Below, piece after piece: positions 15,955-25,180 of a DNA stretch of 64,000 nucleotides. The notes under the pieces were generated by a model. It saw only the letters and a program-made list of their open reading frames with translations, was not told where the DNA came from and made no database searches. Positions within the stretch are counted from its first letter, which is position 1. Every line of letters begins with the position of its first letter. The stretch is from NCBI RefSeq assembly GCF_010206195.1, contig NZ_VIQT01000009.1, forward strand, positions 535,747 to 599,746, given 5' to 3'. The DNA comes from Anaerotruncus colihominis. GTDB lineage: Bacteria > Bacillota > Clostridia > Oscillospirales > Ruminococcaceae. The position numbers and the translations under genes were made by a program.

Positions 15955-16833
15955 TCATATTCCATCTCCGCCGTAGAGATCGTGGTTGACCTGGGCGGCG
16001 TAGTGGTTCTCAATGGTGGCCGGGGCGTTGTACAGCACAGTCAGCAGGTACTGCTTCATGTTCCGTACCTGGGTGGTGTTCTCCCGGAGGCAGTCGAACA
16101 CGAAGCGGATATGTTCCCCGTCCAGCTTCAGTAGCCGGGACTTCACCACCGCTTGGGGGAAATCGTTCCCAGCCACCCGGATATTTTTCTTTTTGGAGCA
16201 GACCGTCTCCACCATCAGCTCCACCATCTCGTCCAACTGTGCGGCGTCATAGGGATGCTCCCGCACGAAATCGTCATAGCCGATGTTCTCCCGGATCATC
16301 TCCCGATAGGTGTCCATTTCGCCCTGACTCACTCCGCTGCTCCTGCTCCGCTTCCTTCCCTTCGCTTCAGATGGCTGTGCTGGCACAGACGCAAAAGCCG
16401 TGGGAAGGGATGAAGGGAAGGGAAATGATTCCGTAATTTGTGAATCAGTTATTTTGTTTTTGTCTTTATTTAATTGCGTTGTGTCCTCCAACGTTGGATT
16501 TTCCGACGCAGGTTCCTCCAACGCAGGCTGGGCCGAAAAAACAGGCCGTTCCCGGATAACGTACTCAGTCCCTTGCAGATGACCTTTTTCATTTCTCACA
16601 CGGGAGCGGGTGACATACCCGGCTTTCTCCAGCTCCACCACGGCGGCCCGGATAGCGTCCTTGCCCTCCAGGCTGATGCGGGTGAGGCCGGCCAAGGTAT
16701 AATCCCAATCTTCCGGGAGACTAAGCATCAGGGACAGCAGGCCCTTTGCCTTGAAGGAGATGGTCTTATCCCGCAGGTGGTAATTGCTCATGACGGTGTA
16801 ATTCTGGGTGCGTTCCACACGAAAAACTGCCAT
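15955..16833 (-). CDS. DUF6017-type winged-helix protein (replication-initiator-like)
   Basis: The N-terminal winged helix (MSNYHLRDKTISFKAKGLLS, LAGLTRISLEGKDAIRAAVV) is like those in RepA_N/phage replisome organisers. A Ser/Pro-rich linker and the C-terminal DUF6017-like helical domain follow (YDDFVREHPYDAAQLDEMVE ... ENHYAAQVNHDLYGG). Proteins of this build are regular components of Clostridial ICEs and probably help replicate the excised circle. It starts just after the terminator that ends the transfer operon, so it has its own transcript. Confidence 0.8.
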   Translation of the reverse strand: MAVFRVERTQNYTVMSNYHLRDKTISFKAKGLLSLMLSLPEDWDYTLAGLTRISLEGKDAIRAAVVELEKAGYVTRSRVRNEKGHLQGTEYVIRERPVFSAQPALEEPASENPTLEDTTQLNKDKNKITDSQITESFPFPSSLPTAFASVPAQPSEAKGRKRSRSSGVSQGEMDTYREMIRENIGYDDFVREHPYDAAQLDEMVELMVETVCSKKKNIRVAGNDFPQAVVKSRLLKLDGEHIRFVFDCLRENTTQVRNMKQYLLTVLYNAPATIENHYAAQVNHDLYGGDGI

Positions 16834-16850
16834 AACATTTCACTCCAACT

Positions 16851-16899
16851 TCATAAAAATTAGAGCCGGGAAACAGGACAATCCTGTTCCCCGGACTCT
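16851..16899 (-). terminator. Terminator at the end of the transfer operon
   Basis: The stem AGAG-CCGGG-ACAGGA pairs with its complement around CAAT, followed on the minus strand by AATTTTTATG. It ends transcription directly after the CHAP-domain gene. Confidence 0.8.
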
Positions 16900-16905
16900 T
16901 GAAAA

Positions 16906-19257
16906 TTAGTTATAAATAGGGCAGCCATAGCCCCAGATCTCATAATGGCCCACACTATAGCTGCGCTGGCGGCAGCTATCGCCGGAGTTGCCCTCCACGG
17001 TGTAGACCACGCCATTCTCCACCCGCTCCACGATGCCCACATGGTCCGGCACATCGTCCTGCGGCCCGGAGCCGCCTTTATTGTTCCAGTCAAAAAATAT
17101 CAGGTCTCCGGGACGTGGCTCATAGTCGCCATCCTGCCACTGGCCCCGGTCTTTAAACCAATTAGAGCCGCCTGTGCAGCCGGCGAACTTGGGAATCACT
17201 CCAGCGTCAATGTAGCCGCACTCGTTGGCGCACCAGCTCACGAAGCAGGCGCACCACTCCACCCGGCTGTTGAAGCCGTACCAGCTCCAGTAGGGCTGGC
17301 CGCCCACGTTGCCCACCTGGGACAGCGCCACGGCCACGATCTCGCCGCTGGAGCCGTAGAGGAGGTTGTGCCACATATCACGGGTGGCCGCTGCCAGCAG
17401 CTCGTCCAGGGCGGCGTTCTGCTGGCCTGTGAACGCATAAAATACCCGCATATCATCTGGGGTCCTGGGCGTGACCGTGATGGTCAGTACCTTCTCCGTC
17501 CAGGCGGGTGTTTCATCCTCGGCAGGATGCTCTACATCCGCTTCCGCAGAGGTGATCTTGGTCATATCCCAGAACACCACCCGCAGCTTCTCCACCGTAG
17601 CCGTGTCCAGGACGGCCACAGACACGCCGTCTGATCCGCTGGCAGTCTTGGCGGCGAACACCGCGAACACATCCGCCCAGGAAGGTGAGCCGCCCTGGAT
17701 CTCCACCCGGTCATAAGTCCCCCCGGCCTGGAGGGCGGACAGCCTGTCTGCGTACTCTCTGTTAATCTGGGCGATCACCGCAGTGGGGGATGCCGCGTCC
17801 GGGGAGCCGCTGCCGTCCGAGAAGAAGATGCCGAAGGGCGAGGCGATGAGCAGGCCGATCATGCAGATCACCAGCACCACCACAATCACCACCCAGCCCC
17901 CGGCGGCGATGGCGGCGATCAACTCCTGCATGGCCGCAATGGCCGCTTTTATCGCCGCCACGGTGGCTTTCGCCGTGGCCTTGGCGGTGGCCGCCGCCGC
18001 TTTTGCTGTGGCACGGGCGGTCTGTACGGCCCGCTGGGTGGCCTTTACGGTAGCTTGGGCAGACTTTTGGGCCGTCTTGACCGTCTGCTGGGCAGTTTTC
18101 GCCGTCCGCTGGGTGGTTTTGATGGCCTTTCTGGAGGAGCGTTCCGCCGTCTTTATGGCATGGCGGGCGGTGCGCTCCGGCACTTTCCGTGCTGAACGTG
18201 CCGTTTTGACGATGGTTTTTCCACTTTTCTGCACAGGCCGGGTATCGGGATTCCCCGGACTCACCGGCTGGCGAACAGGGTGGGCTGGCGCATATCCGCG
18301 CCCGCTGGACGCATGGCCGCGCTGCACCGGAACAGAGGGTGCCGTGTTTCCAGAGCCCTTGCCCTGCGGAACAGAGCCATTGCCCAAACGCTGGGCCTCC
18401 GCCCGTTTCACAGCGGCCCTCCGACCCTGTTCCTTCGCAAAGCCCTGCTGCCCCTGGGTAAACGCCTGGGGTGGCTGTTCCGGGGCCTCTGCGGGCTGCC
18501 GCTGGATGTAGGCGTCCTTTGTCTTGATGGACAGCCGATCAGGCGTCCCTGGCCTATGGTCAGCAGGAGGAGCGGTGCTGTCACCAGAGGGGTTGCTGAT
18601 GACAGCATCCCTTGTCTTGATATTCGGTCGCTCCTCTCTCACCCGTGGGGCCGATCCCGCATCCGAGGGAATACCCTGGACAACAGTCTCCCGAATCCTG
18701 ACCTGGGGCGGCCCCGATCCGGCCTGTGGCGCGGGCGGCGTATCCGGGCGGGAATCATCATGCAAGGCGGACTTTCTTGTTTTGATCCGCCTCTGCTTCA
18801 TCCGCTCCCCAGGGAATGGTCCAGCACTGGCGCCGCCCTCCCTGGCGGAAACAGCTTCCCTTGTCTTGATCCGGGGACGCTCCTGCGGGGACGGCTCATG
18901 GGACGGAGGCTGTTCCCCTGGGGCTTCCGGCGATGGCGAGTCTGCCGGGATCTCCTGCGTGGGTCGGTCTGCGGTGGTGCGCGGCTCCCCATCCTCCTTC
19001 CGGCTCTGGGCGGACTTTTTCTTCTTCAGCAGAGCTTCCACACCGCGCCGCGCCTGATAGGCCCCACGGGCGGCGGTGTCCTCGATTCGGCCGCCGCCGT
19101 AGTCGCTGGCCTGCCCCCGCTGGGCTGTCTCCCGGAGTTGGCCCCGCAGGCGTTCCGTACCGTCATCCAGCCCACGGCGGACAAGTTCTTTCGGCGTAGA
19201 CGTAACCTTCTCTTTTAATTTGCCCTTTACTGTGCGTTTTTCTTTGATTTTTGCGAT
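16906..19257 (-). CDS. CHAP-domain conjugation protein (CD1108-like) with ATC start
   Basis: No ATG, GTG or TTG exists in the first 72 codons of this frame. GGAGGTGA lies six bases before ATC at 19257 (and three before another ATC at 19260), and the encoded N-terminus (AKIKEKRTVKGKLKEKV) continues smoothly into the rest; the first GTG (19041) has no ribosome site. Order: basic N-terminus; Pro-rich region with repeated (R/N)IKT(R/K)xA motifs; a long Lys/Ala/Thr helix; one membrane helix (GGWVVIVVVLVICMIGLLIA); extracellular CHAP amidase with Cys in EWCACFVSW and His in DHVGIVE. It probably opens peptidoglycan for the mating channel, as VirB1/Tn916-type hydrolases do. Confidence 0.85.
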   Translation of the reverse strand: MAKIKEKRTVKGKLKEKVTSTPKELVRRGLDDGTERLRGQLRETAQRGQASDYGGGRIEDTAARGAYQARRGVEALLKKKKSAQSRKEDGEPRTTADRPTQEIPADSPSPEAPGEQPPSHEPSPQERPRIKTREAVSAREGGASAGPFPGERMKQRRIKTRKSALHDDSRPDTPPAPQAGSGPPQVRIRETVVQGIPSDAGSAPRVREERPNIKTRDAVISNPSGDSTAPPADHRPGTPDRLSIKTKDAYIQRQPAEAPEQPPQAFTQGQQGFAKEQGRRAAVKRAEAQRLGNGSVPQGKGSGNTAPSVPVQRGHASSGRGYAPAHPVRQPVSPGNPDTRPVQKSGKTIVKTARSARKVPERTARHAIKTAERSSRKAIKTTQRTAKTAQQTVKTAQKSAQATVKATQRAVQTARATAKAAAATAKATAKATVAAIKAAIAAMQELIAAIAAGGWVVIVVVLVICMIGLLIASPFGIFFSDGSGSPDAASPTAVIAQINREYADRLSALQAGGTYDRVEIQGGSPSWADVFAVFAAKTASGSDGVSVAVLDTATVEKLRVVFWDMTKITSAEADVEHPAEDETPAWTEKVLTITVTPRTPDDMRVFYAFTGQQNAALDELLAAATRDMWHNLLYGSSGEIVAVALSQVGNVGGQPYWSWYGFNSRVEWCACFVSWCANECGYIDAGVIPKFAGCTGGSNWFKDRGQWQDGDYEPRPGDLIFFDWNNKGGSGPQDDVPDHVGIVERVENGVVYTVEGNSGDSCRQRSYSVGHYEIWGYGCPIYN

Positions 19258-19278
19258 GATCTATCACCTCCCACAACG

Positions 19279-19310
19279 GGGAACAGGGCCGCAGACACGG
19301 CCCTGTTCCC
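19279..19310 (-). other. Intercistronic stem-loop before the CHAP gene
   Basis: A perfect 12-bp stem GGGAACAGGGCC/GGCCCTGTTCCC ends nine bases before the Shine-Dalgarno of the CHAP gene. There is no T-run, so RNA processing or translational control is more likely than termination. Confidence 0.6.
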
Positions 19311-19317
19311 GATATTC

Positions 19318-21654
19318 TCACGATGTCTCCTGCTCCGATAATTTGGTGGTCATCAAGCGGTAGAGCCGGTTCTTGGGGAAATTGTCCATAAACGGCACGA
19401 TGGCGCTGCCGCACTTGATGAGGCCCCTGCCGAAGTCCACGTTGGTGATGTAGGAGAGCTGGTTGTCCGAGATGTTCAGCAGCCGAGCCAGCTCCGCCCG
19501 GTCGGTGGCCGCCTGGTTCAGCATGACCAGGAACTCGCTGTTGGCCAGCATGGTTCTGGCGGTGTGGGACTGGAGCAGATCATCGACATTCTGAGTTAAA
19601 CCAGTACAGCAGGCACCGTACTTTCTGACACGTTTCCACAGGGTAAACAGGAAATTTGCGCTGTATTCGTGCTGGAAAAGGAGATAAATCTCGTCAATAT
19701 AGACCCATGTGTTCCTGCCCAGCGCCCGGTTTCGGATGACCCGGTTAAACACGCTGTCCAGCACCACCAGCATCCCCACCGGCAAGAGTTGCTTACCCAG
19801 ATCCCGGATGTCGTAGCACAGGATACGGGCGTCTGTGTCCACATTGGTGGGCTTGGCAAAGGTGTTGAGGCTGCCCTCGGTGAACAGCTCTATCGCCAGG
19901 GCCACGTCCCGCGCCTCCGGCTCAGACTGGCGGAGCAGCTCGGCGTGGAAGTCCTGGAGGGTGGGGGCTTTCCCCTGGTAGCCGCCCTTGATGTAGCTGT
20001 GGTAGACGCTGGCGGTGCAGCGGTCGATGATGGATTTCTCTTTGGCGGACAGCAGCCGGTCCCCCATGAGCTGCTCACACAGGGACAGCAGGAACTCGGA
20101 TTTCAGCACCACAGGGTTCTCGCCGTCCCCGTAGCCCTGCTCCATGTCCATGGCGTTGATGTGGTTGGGGGAGGTGGCGGAAATATTGATCACCTCGCCG
20201 CCCAAACCTTCAATGAGGGGCCGGTACTCGCTTTCTGGGTCGATTACGATGATATCGTCATCGGTGGAGAGGGCCAGATTGACCATCTCCCGCTTGGCGG
20301 TGAAGGACTTGCCGGAGCCGGATACACCCAGGACGAAGCCGTTGCCGTTGAGCAGTTCCTTCCGGTTGGCGATGATGAGGTTCTTGCTGATGACGTTTTG
20401 CCCGTAATACACCCCGCCCTGGTCCCGCACCTCCTGGGCCTTGAAGGGCATGAGGACGGCCAGCGCCTCGGTGGTCAGCGTCCGCAGGGCATCGATCCGC
20501 CGCAGGCCCAGAGGAAGGGCTGTCACCAGCCCGTCCGCCTGCTGCCAGTTCAGGGTGGAGAGCTGGCACAGATGCTTCCGGGCGGCGGACTGGAGGGCAT
20601 CCGTGTCGCTGTCCAACTCCTCTTTGCTGTCCGCCAGATGCACCAGGGTCACCACGGCGAACATCATCCGCTGATCGCGGGTGGTGAGATCGTCCAGCAT
20701 CTCACGGGTTTCTTTCCGCTGCTGTTCCAAATCGTAAGGAACAACGGCGGAGAAATTGTTGTTGCTGTTCTGCCGCCGCTGCCAGTTGGTCACGTTGGTC
20801 TCAACACCGAGGAGCCGGTTCTGCATCTCCCGGACGGCCTCATCCGTGGGGACGGGGATCACGTCAATGGACAGCATCATGGTGCGGTTCAGTGCCGTCA
20901 GCTCGGAAATCATGCTGTCCTTGATATAGCTGGCGTACTCCTTGAGGAACAGCACCCGGCCAAACTTGTCCCCCATGACAAAATAGTCCTTCTTGAACTC
21001 CAAGCTGTCCGGGCAGATGGAGTCTTTGAAACTGTGGCCCTTCCGCATCAGGTCCCGCAGATCCACATGGAACTCCGTTTCCTCGCCGGTGCGGTAGAAG
21101 TCGTGCAGCACCCGGAGACGCTCCACCGCGTCCAGTTCCTCGCTGTGGGCGTCCAGGTGGCTCAGGCGGGTGGTGACGTCCGCCGTCACCCGGTCGAAGA
21201 AGGCGCGGGCCTCCTCAATGGTCTTGCGGTGGACGGAGAGGGTGATGTACCGCTCCTGCACCACGCTGTTGGAGGAGTCGGTGACCTTGTCCATGAGCAT
21301 GGCGTTGTACTCCGCCCGGTAACCGTCCAGATAGTCATCCTGCCGGGGCAGGAGGATCTTCTGCTCGAAGTCCTGGCGGTTGAGGCGCTTGTTGTTGATG
21401 GTCAGTTTGGTGGTGGAGCCGGTGTCCAGGGCGTTCAGCAGCTCCGAGTAGCCCAGGAACATGGACGTTTTGTCCTCTTTCGAGGCGATGGCGTAGTTGA
21501 TGTCCGAGAAGCGGATGGTTTTGGAGAACTTGCTCCCGAACTGGAAGATTCCATCCGGCCACAGGCGGCGGATGGGGATGGCGTCCTGCACGGACTTGGG
21601 GAGGACAAAGCCCTCCCGGTCCTGCTTCAGCGTATTTTGCAGGGTTTTAATCAA
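19318..21654 (-). CDS. VirB4-like type IV secretion ATPase
   Basis: Protein of 778 residues with Walker A GVSGSGKS (443-450), Walker B in VYIDEIYLLF (about 645) and the TraC/VirB4-type N-terminal half. It powers assembly of the mating channel. The start is TTG: GGAGG lies nine bases upstream and no ATG is available near it. It overlaps the stop of PrgI by eight bases. The order PrgI, VirB4, CHAP protein is the conserved core of this ICE group. Confidence 0.95.
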   Translation of the reverse strand: MIKTLQNTLKQDREGFVLPKSVQDAIPIRRLWPDGIFQFGSKFSKTIRFSDINYAIASKEDKTSMFLGYSELLNALDTGSTTKLTINNKRLNRQDFEQKILLPRQDDYLDGYRAEYNAMLMDKVTDSSNSVVQERYITLSVHRKTIEEARAFFDRVTADVTTRLSHLDAHSEELDAVERLRVLHDFYRTGEETEFHVDLRDLMRKGHSFKDSICPDSLEFKKDYFVMGDKFGRVLFLKEYASYIKDSMISELTALNRTMMLSIDVIPVPTDEAVREMQNRLLGVETNVTNWQRRQNSNNNFSAVVPYDLEQQRKETREMLDDLTTRDQRMMFAVVTLVHLADSKEELDSDTDALQSAARKHLCQLSTLNWQQADGLVTALPLGLRRIDALRTLTTEALAVLMPFKAQEVRDQGGVYYGQNVISKNLIIANRKELLNGNGFVLGVSGSGKSFTAKREMVNLALSTDDDIIVIDPESEYRPLIEGLGGEVINISATSPNHINAMDMEQGYGDGENPVVLKSEFLLSLCEQLMGDRLLSAKEKSIIDRCTASVYHSYIKGGYQGKAPTLQDFHAELLRQSEPEARDVALAIELFTEGSLNTFAKPTNVDTDARILCYDIRDLGKQLLPVGMLVVLDSVFNRVIRNRALGRNTWVYIDEIYLLFQHEYSANFLFTLWKRVRKYGACCTGLTQNVDDLLQSHTARTMLANSEFLVMLNQAATDRAELARLLNISDNQLSYITNVDFGRGLIKCGSAIVPFMDNFPKNRLYRLMTTKLSEQETS

Positions 21655-22000
21655 TTTTCAATGCCTCCTTTACTGCGGAATACTCCATCGCCTGGGCGTA
21701 GAGGTTCTCCGCCCGGAACACCAGCTTTCTGGGATACAGCAGCTCCGAGCGGATGACGGCGAGGAGGAAGCGTTCAAAGGTCATGCCGTTGTAGGTAAAA
21801 AAGCCGCAGAGGGCGAAGGGGAAGGCGGCCAGGACGCAGATCCAGCCGATTTCCCCGCTGCCCACCACGTTGCGCAGGCCGAAATACAGCCCCACCGCCA
21901 CCAGTACGGCCAGCAGGGCGAACAGGAACTGCCGCAGGGACAGCCCGAAGAACAGGCTTTCCTGGTAGTCCCGGACTTCTTTGTTGATGCGGACTTCTAT
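21647..22000 (-). CDS. PrgI-family membrane protein with ATA start
   Basis: Codons from 22000 read (start)EVRINKEVRDYQESLFFGLS, the usual N-terminus of PrgI proteins, but the initiator is ATA. It is preceded by GGAGGTGATC, a complete match to the 16S rRNA 3' end, six bases away. The first GTG (21901) would remove 33 residues and part of the first membrane helix. The 117-residue product has two membrane helices (about 22-40 and 50-68) and a C-terminal amphipathic tail. It corresponds to VirB3 and works with VirB4, whose gene overlaps it. Confidence 0.85.
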   Translation of the reverse strand: MEVRINKEVRDYQESLFFGLSLRQFLFALLAVLVAVGLYFGLRNVVGSGEIGWICVLAAFPFALCGFFTYNGMTFERFLLAVIRSELLYPRKLVFRAENLYAQAMEYSAVKEALKID

Positions 22001-22101
22001 GGGTGATCACCTCCAGAATGAAAGAATCGGCAGACAGACCGTTGCAAGGCCCGCCTGCCTATGGTAAGATGCGACAAACCAGAAAAAGGGAGGTCTGTCA
22101 C

Positions 22102-22434
22102 ATGACGCTGTTTATATTTGGATTTGGTTTGATGTTGCTGCCCATCCTGTTCCGGCTGGCCGTGAAGCTCCGCTTGGGCATCCCCATGCTCTACGCAGTC
22201 CTGATGCTCACCGTGTTCCACGGCTGGTATCAGGCTCACATAGCCCTGGCGGACGGCATCTTTTTCGCCCTGATCGGCCTCACTGCCCTGTCCTGGGTGG
22301 TGACGCTGCTCCGCCGCCTCTGGGAACTGCTGGAGGATTGGCGGGAGGAACGGGCCATGGCGGAGCTGCTGGCCTACCGCGTCCGGCAGGCCAGGGCCGC
22401 TGGCGAGTATGCCATTGACACCCAAGGACTGTGA
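22102..22434 (+). CDS. Small membrane protein, 110 aa
   Basis: ATG at 22102 has GGGAGG eight bases upstream. Three hydrophobic segments (LFIFGFGLMLLPILF, MLYAVLMLTVFHGW, GIFFALIGLTALSWVV) precede a charged tail (LEDWREERAMAELLAYRVRQ). It lies on the plus strand, divergent from PrgI, and interrupts the transfer operon. I recognise no family. Confidence 0.65.
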   Translation: MTLFIFGFGLMLLPILFRLAVKLRLGIPMLYAVLMLTVFHGWYQAHIALADGIFFALIGLTALSWVVTLLRRLWELLEDWREERAMAELLAYRVRQARAAGEYAIDTQGL

Positions 22435-22436
22435 CG

Positions 22437-22465
22437 TTGATTTTATCGCTCTCCTGTGCTACAAT
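22437..22465 (+). promoter_or_regulatory. Promoter of the DUF3795-like gene
   Basis: TTGATT, 17 bp, TACAAT, ending 34 bases before the GTG start at 22500. A good sigma-A-type match. Confidence 0.6.
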
Positions 22466-22499
22466 AAGGCAGCTTATTTAAGGGTGAGGAGGCGGATTA

Positions 22500-23033
22500 G
22501 TGAAGGGTTTCAGCCGAAAAAATCTATTATTTTCCCTGTGCGGACTTAACTGCGGACTATGCACCATGCGATTGGGTGGACATTGCGGCGGGTGCGGCAA
22601 TGGAAACCAATCCTGCAAAATTGCCCGATGCAGTTTGGAACATGGGGGCATGGAGTATTGTTGCGAGTGCCCTCAGTATCCTTGCGAAAAGTACGAGAAG
22701 ATTGGCGAATACGACTCCTTTATCACCGCACGGAGGCAAAAAGCCGATATGGAAAAACTGCGGGATATCGGAGCTGAGCGCTATAATGCCGAACAGGGGG
22801 AGAAGGTGCAGTTGCTGGAGTATCTGCTTTCTTCCTGCAATGACGGGCGCAGGAAAACGCTCTTTTGTCTGGCAGTCAATCTGCTGGAGCTTTCCGATGT
22901 GCAAAGTGTCGTTGATCAGCTTATGGCATCTGATCTGCCAACCGTGAAAGAGCGTGCCGTGTATGCAGCGTCACTGTTCCAAAAAGCTGCCGATGAAAAA
23001 GGAATTTCCTTGAAATTGAACAGGAAAAAGTAA
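22500..23033 (+). CDS. Cys-rich DUF3795-like protein
   Basis: Protein of 177 residues starting at GTG behind GAGGAGG. The N-terminal third is cysteine-rich (CGLNCGLCTMRLGGHCGGCG ... CCECPQYPC), as in DUF3795 proteins, probably binding zinc or an iron-sulfur cluster. The rest is helical (ERYNAEQGEKVQLLEYLL). It has its own plus-strand promoter and sits between PrgI and the VirB6-like gene, so it is cargo rather than part of the transfer machine. The biochemical role of the family is not known. Confidence 0.75.
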   Translation: MKGFSRKNLLFSLCGLNCGLCTMRLGGHCGGCGNGNQSCKIARCSLEHGGMEYCCECPQYPCEKYEKIGEYDSFITARRQKADMEKLRDIGAERYNAEQGEKVQLLEYLLSSCNDGRRKTLFCLAVNLLELSDVQSVVDQLMASDLPTVKERAVYAASLFQKAADEKGISLKLNRKK

Positions 23034-23050
23034 CCGTATTTCTTGATTTG

Positions 23051-23896
23051 TCAGCCCAGCCCCATCAGTTCCCGGATCAGCCTATCGCTCATTTTGATGC
23101 AGCCCACCAAGACAAGCATATTAAAAATCACCTCGCCTACATAGTTCCACACGATGGTGGCCGCCGCCAGGGTATCGTCCGCGATGGCGGGCGGTGTGGA
23201 GGCAAAGGCCGAGAAGATCACACAGGCTAACACGATGATGCAGCCCTCCAGACAGATGGCGGCGTAGCTCTTGAGAAAGGCAACGCCAATACTGCTGGAG
23301 GGCTGTCCCGCGAAGCTGGCCATGGGGATGGGCGCGATGGCCGTGGCGAGATAGAGCTTGAAAAACCGGGAATAGACGGTTAAAATCATGATCAGGGACA
23401 GCACCCAAATAAACAACGACCCCAGCAGGGTAATGGCCCAGAGGGGGATGCTCTCCAAAAAGCCTACGTCCTCGATGATGGTTACCATCTCGGCGGGCAG
23501 AGTGGTGTCGGTGAGTGCCGACAGCCCGGAGGCCGTCATGATGGTGGAGATTATCCCCTGGGCCACCTTGAACAGCGCCGTCATCAGTTCCATCCCGTGG
23601 GTCACCGCCGCCTGGGCCAGCACAAAACGGATAAAGCACTTGAATACCATCTCCGGCTTCTTTAATTCCGTAAAACTCGAGCAGGTTTTGACGATGCCCA
23701 TCACAAAGAACAGCACCAGCAGGGCGCAGCCGATGGCTTGGAGCGCGCCGTTGATACCTTGGATGACCGTCCAGACTCCGCCGCCCTTGAACTCCTCCGG
23801 GGTGGTACTGAGGAGCTGCCAGATCTCCGCCAGCTTCCCGTTCCAGGTCCCCAGGGCGGAGTTCAGGTTGTCCACGATCCAGTTTCCGCTTCCCAC
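23051..23896 (-). CDS. VirB6/TrbL-like membrane protein
   Basis: Protein of 281 residues with an N-terminal amphipathic part and about six membrane helices, including a Gly/Ser-containing loop (ASFAGQPSSSIG) seen in TrbL-type proteins of this ICE group. It forms part of the inner-membrane channel. The start is GTG directly after the TGA of the methylase gene, with GGAGGTGG five bases upstream. Confidence 0.85.
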   Translation of the reverse strand: MGSGNWIVDNLNSALGTWNGKLAEIWQLLSTTPEEFKGGGVWTVIQGINGALQAIGCALLVLFFVMGIVKTCSSFTELKKPEMVFKCFIRFVLAQAAVTHGMELMTALFKVAQGIISTIMTASGLSALTDTTLPAEMVTIIEDVGFLESIPLWAITLLGSLFIWVLSLIMILTVYSRFFKLYLATAIAPIPMASFAGQPSSSIGVAFLKSYAAICLEGCIIVLACVIFSAFASTPPAIADDTLAAATIVWNYVGEVIFNMLVLVGCIKMSDRLIRELMGLG

Positions 23897-24760
23897 TCAC
23901 ACCACCTCCTTTGCGTCCGAAATTCGTTTCGCGGCCATGGCGCAGTAGTCCGGGGATAGGTCGATCCCGATAAAACTCCGGCCCAGGCGTTTCGCCACAG
24001 CGCCGGTTGTACCGCTGCCCATGAAGGGGTCCAGCACCGTGCCGCCAAGGGGGCTTCCCGCCAGGATGCAGGGTTCCACCAGCTTCTCCGGGAACACCGC
24101 GAAGTGCGCCCCCTGGAAGCTGCTGCTGGGGACTGTCCAGACGTCCCGCTTGTTCCGGCCCAGCGGGTTGAGGGGAAGTCCGGCAAAGTTCCCCCTTTGC
24201 GGAAGGTGTCCGGCATCCAGATCAAAGCTGGAGGCACAGCCTGACGGATAACTCCGGCGTTCTCCCGAACGGGTGGGTGTGATGAAGGATTCCCGGATGG
24301 CATCGGCGTCAAAATAGTACCGCTCTGATTTGGACAACAGGAAGATATATTCGTGGCTTCTGGTGCAGCGGTCCCGGACTCCCTCCGGCATGGCGTTGGG
24401 CTTGTGCCAGACGATATCTTGCCGCAGATACCAGCCATCCGTTCGCAGGGCCATGGCCAGTGCCCAGGGAATGCCCAGCAAGTCCTTGTTTTTGAGGCTT
24501 CTACAGTTTTTCCGGCAGTAGCTGTCGCCTATGACGAGCCACAGGGTCCCGTCCTTCCGCAGTGCCCGCCGCAACTCCCGAAACACCTGGACAAGCCGTT
24601 CCAGATACTTCTGGGGCGTTGGCTCCAATCCGATCTGCCCCTTTATCCCATAGTCCCGCAGTCCAAAATAGGGCGGCGAAGTAACACAGGTATGGACACT
24701 CTCCGCATCCAGTGTTCGGAGCTGTTCCACGGCGTCGCCGCTGATCAATCGTTCAAATAT
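23897..24760 (-). CDS. DNA methyltransferase, N4-cytosine/N6-adenine type, with ATA start
   Basis: Catalytic motif [14 protein letters not shown] lies near the N-terminus and the SAM-binding motif [14 protein letters not shown] near the C-terminus: the beta-class order, with TSPPY most often seen in N4-cytosine enzymes. No restriction endonuclease is beside it, so it is a solitary methylase, plausibly protecting element DNA after transfer. The likely initiator is ATA at 24760, six bases after GGAGGTGA; the alternative TTG at 24766 begins directly at the end of that site. Its position inside the conjugation operon suggests coexpression with transfer. Confidence 0.87.
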   Translation of the reverse strand: MFERLISGDAVEQLRTLDAESVHTCVTSPPYFGLRDYGIKGQIGLEPTPQKYLERLVQVFRELRRALRKDGTLWLVIGDSYCRKNCRSLKNKDLLGIPWALAMALRTDGWYLRQDIVWHKPNAMPEGVRDRCTRSHEYIFLLSKSERYYFDADAIRESFITPTRSGERRSYPSGCASSFDLDAGHLPQRGNFAGLPLNPLGRNKRDVWTVPSSSFQGAHFAVFPEKLVEPCILAGSPLGGTVLDPFMGSGTTGAVAKRLGRSFIGIDLSPDYCAMAAKRISDAKEVV

Positions 24761-24774
24761 GGTCAATCACCTCC

Positions 24775-24806
24775 CCTAAAAGGCGGAGGGCGCGGATGCG
24801 CCCTCC
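24775..24806 (-). terminator. Intercistronic hairpin after Maff2
   Basis: GGAGGGCGC and GCGCCCTCC pair around four bases, followed on the minus strand by GCCTTTTAG. It may partly end transcripts between Maff2 and the methylase. Confidence 0.5.
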
Positions 24807-24820
24807 TGCTGCTATTTTCC

Positions 24821-25180
24821 TCATCCGCCCGTGATGAGGGTGAGGATCTCCTTCGTGAAAGTTATGACAATGCCGCCGGCGATGGTGAGCATACCGTTGG
24901 CCCGCTGGGAGGGGTCGTGGCTCTTGAGGGACAGGCCCAGCTGGAGGATGCCGAAGCCAAGCAGGATCAGGCCGATGGCCCGGATCAGGGAGAAAATGAA
25001 CTCGCTCAGATTCTCCACAATCTGGAGGGGATCGTCCGCCGCGAAGGCGGGCACGATCATGACGGCCATGGACAGCACCATGCAGGCGAAGAGGGCGAAG
25101 GCCCGCTTGGCGCGGCGCTCAATCTTCTTCTGGCGCTCCAGGGTGTTCATGGGCTTCTGGGACTTCTTCATGATCTTCAT
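24821..25180 (-). CDS. Maff2-family membrane protein
   Basis: ATG at 25180 is chosen because AAGGAG lies ten bases upstream; the gene overlaps the end of the coupling-protein gene. The 119-residue product has a signal or first helix (FALFACMVLSMAVMIVPAFA), then the Maff2 domain (ENLSEFIFSLIRAIGLILLG ... LKSHDPSQRANGMLTIAGG). Maff2 proteins are small VirB2-like membrane subunits found beside VirD4 in this ICE family and may form the pilus-like channel component. Confidence 0.85.
   Translation of the reverse strand: MKIMKKSQKPMNTLERQKKIERRAKRAFALFACMVLSMAVMIVPAFAADDPLQIVENLSEFIFSLIRAIGLILLGFGILQLGLSLKSHDPSQRANGMLTIAGGIVITFTKEILTLITGG

Noticed and set aside
19669..21756. A 695-codon plus-strand frame opposite virB4
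   Set aside because: Shadow of the VirB4 gene on the other strand: low-complexity His/Gly/Val-rich translation, no start signals.
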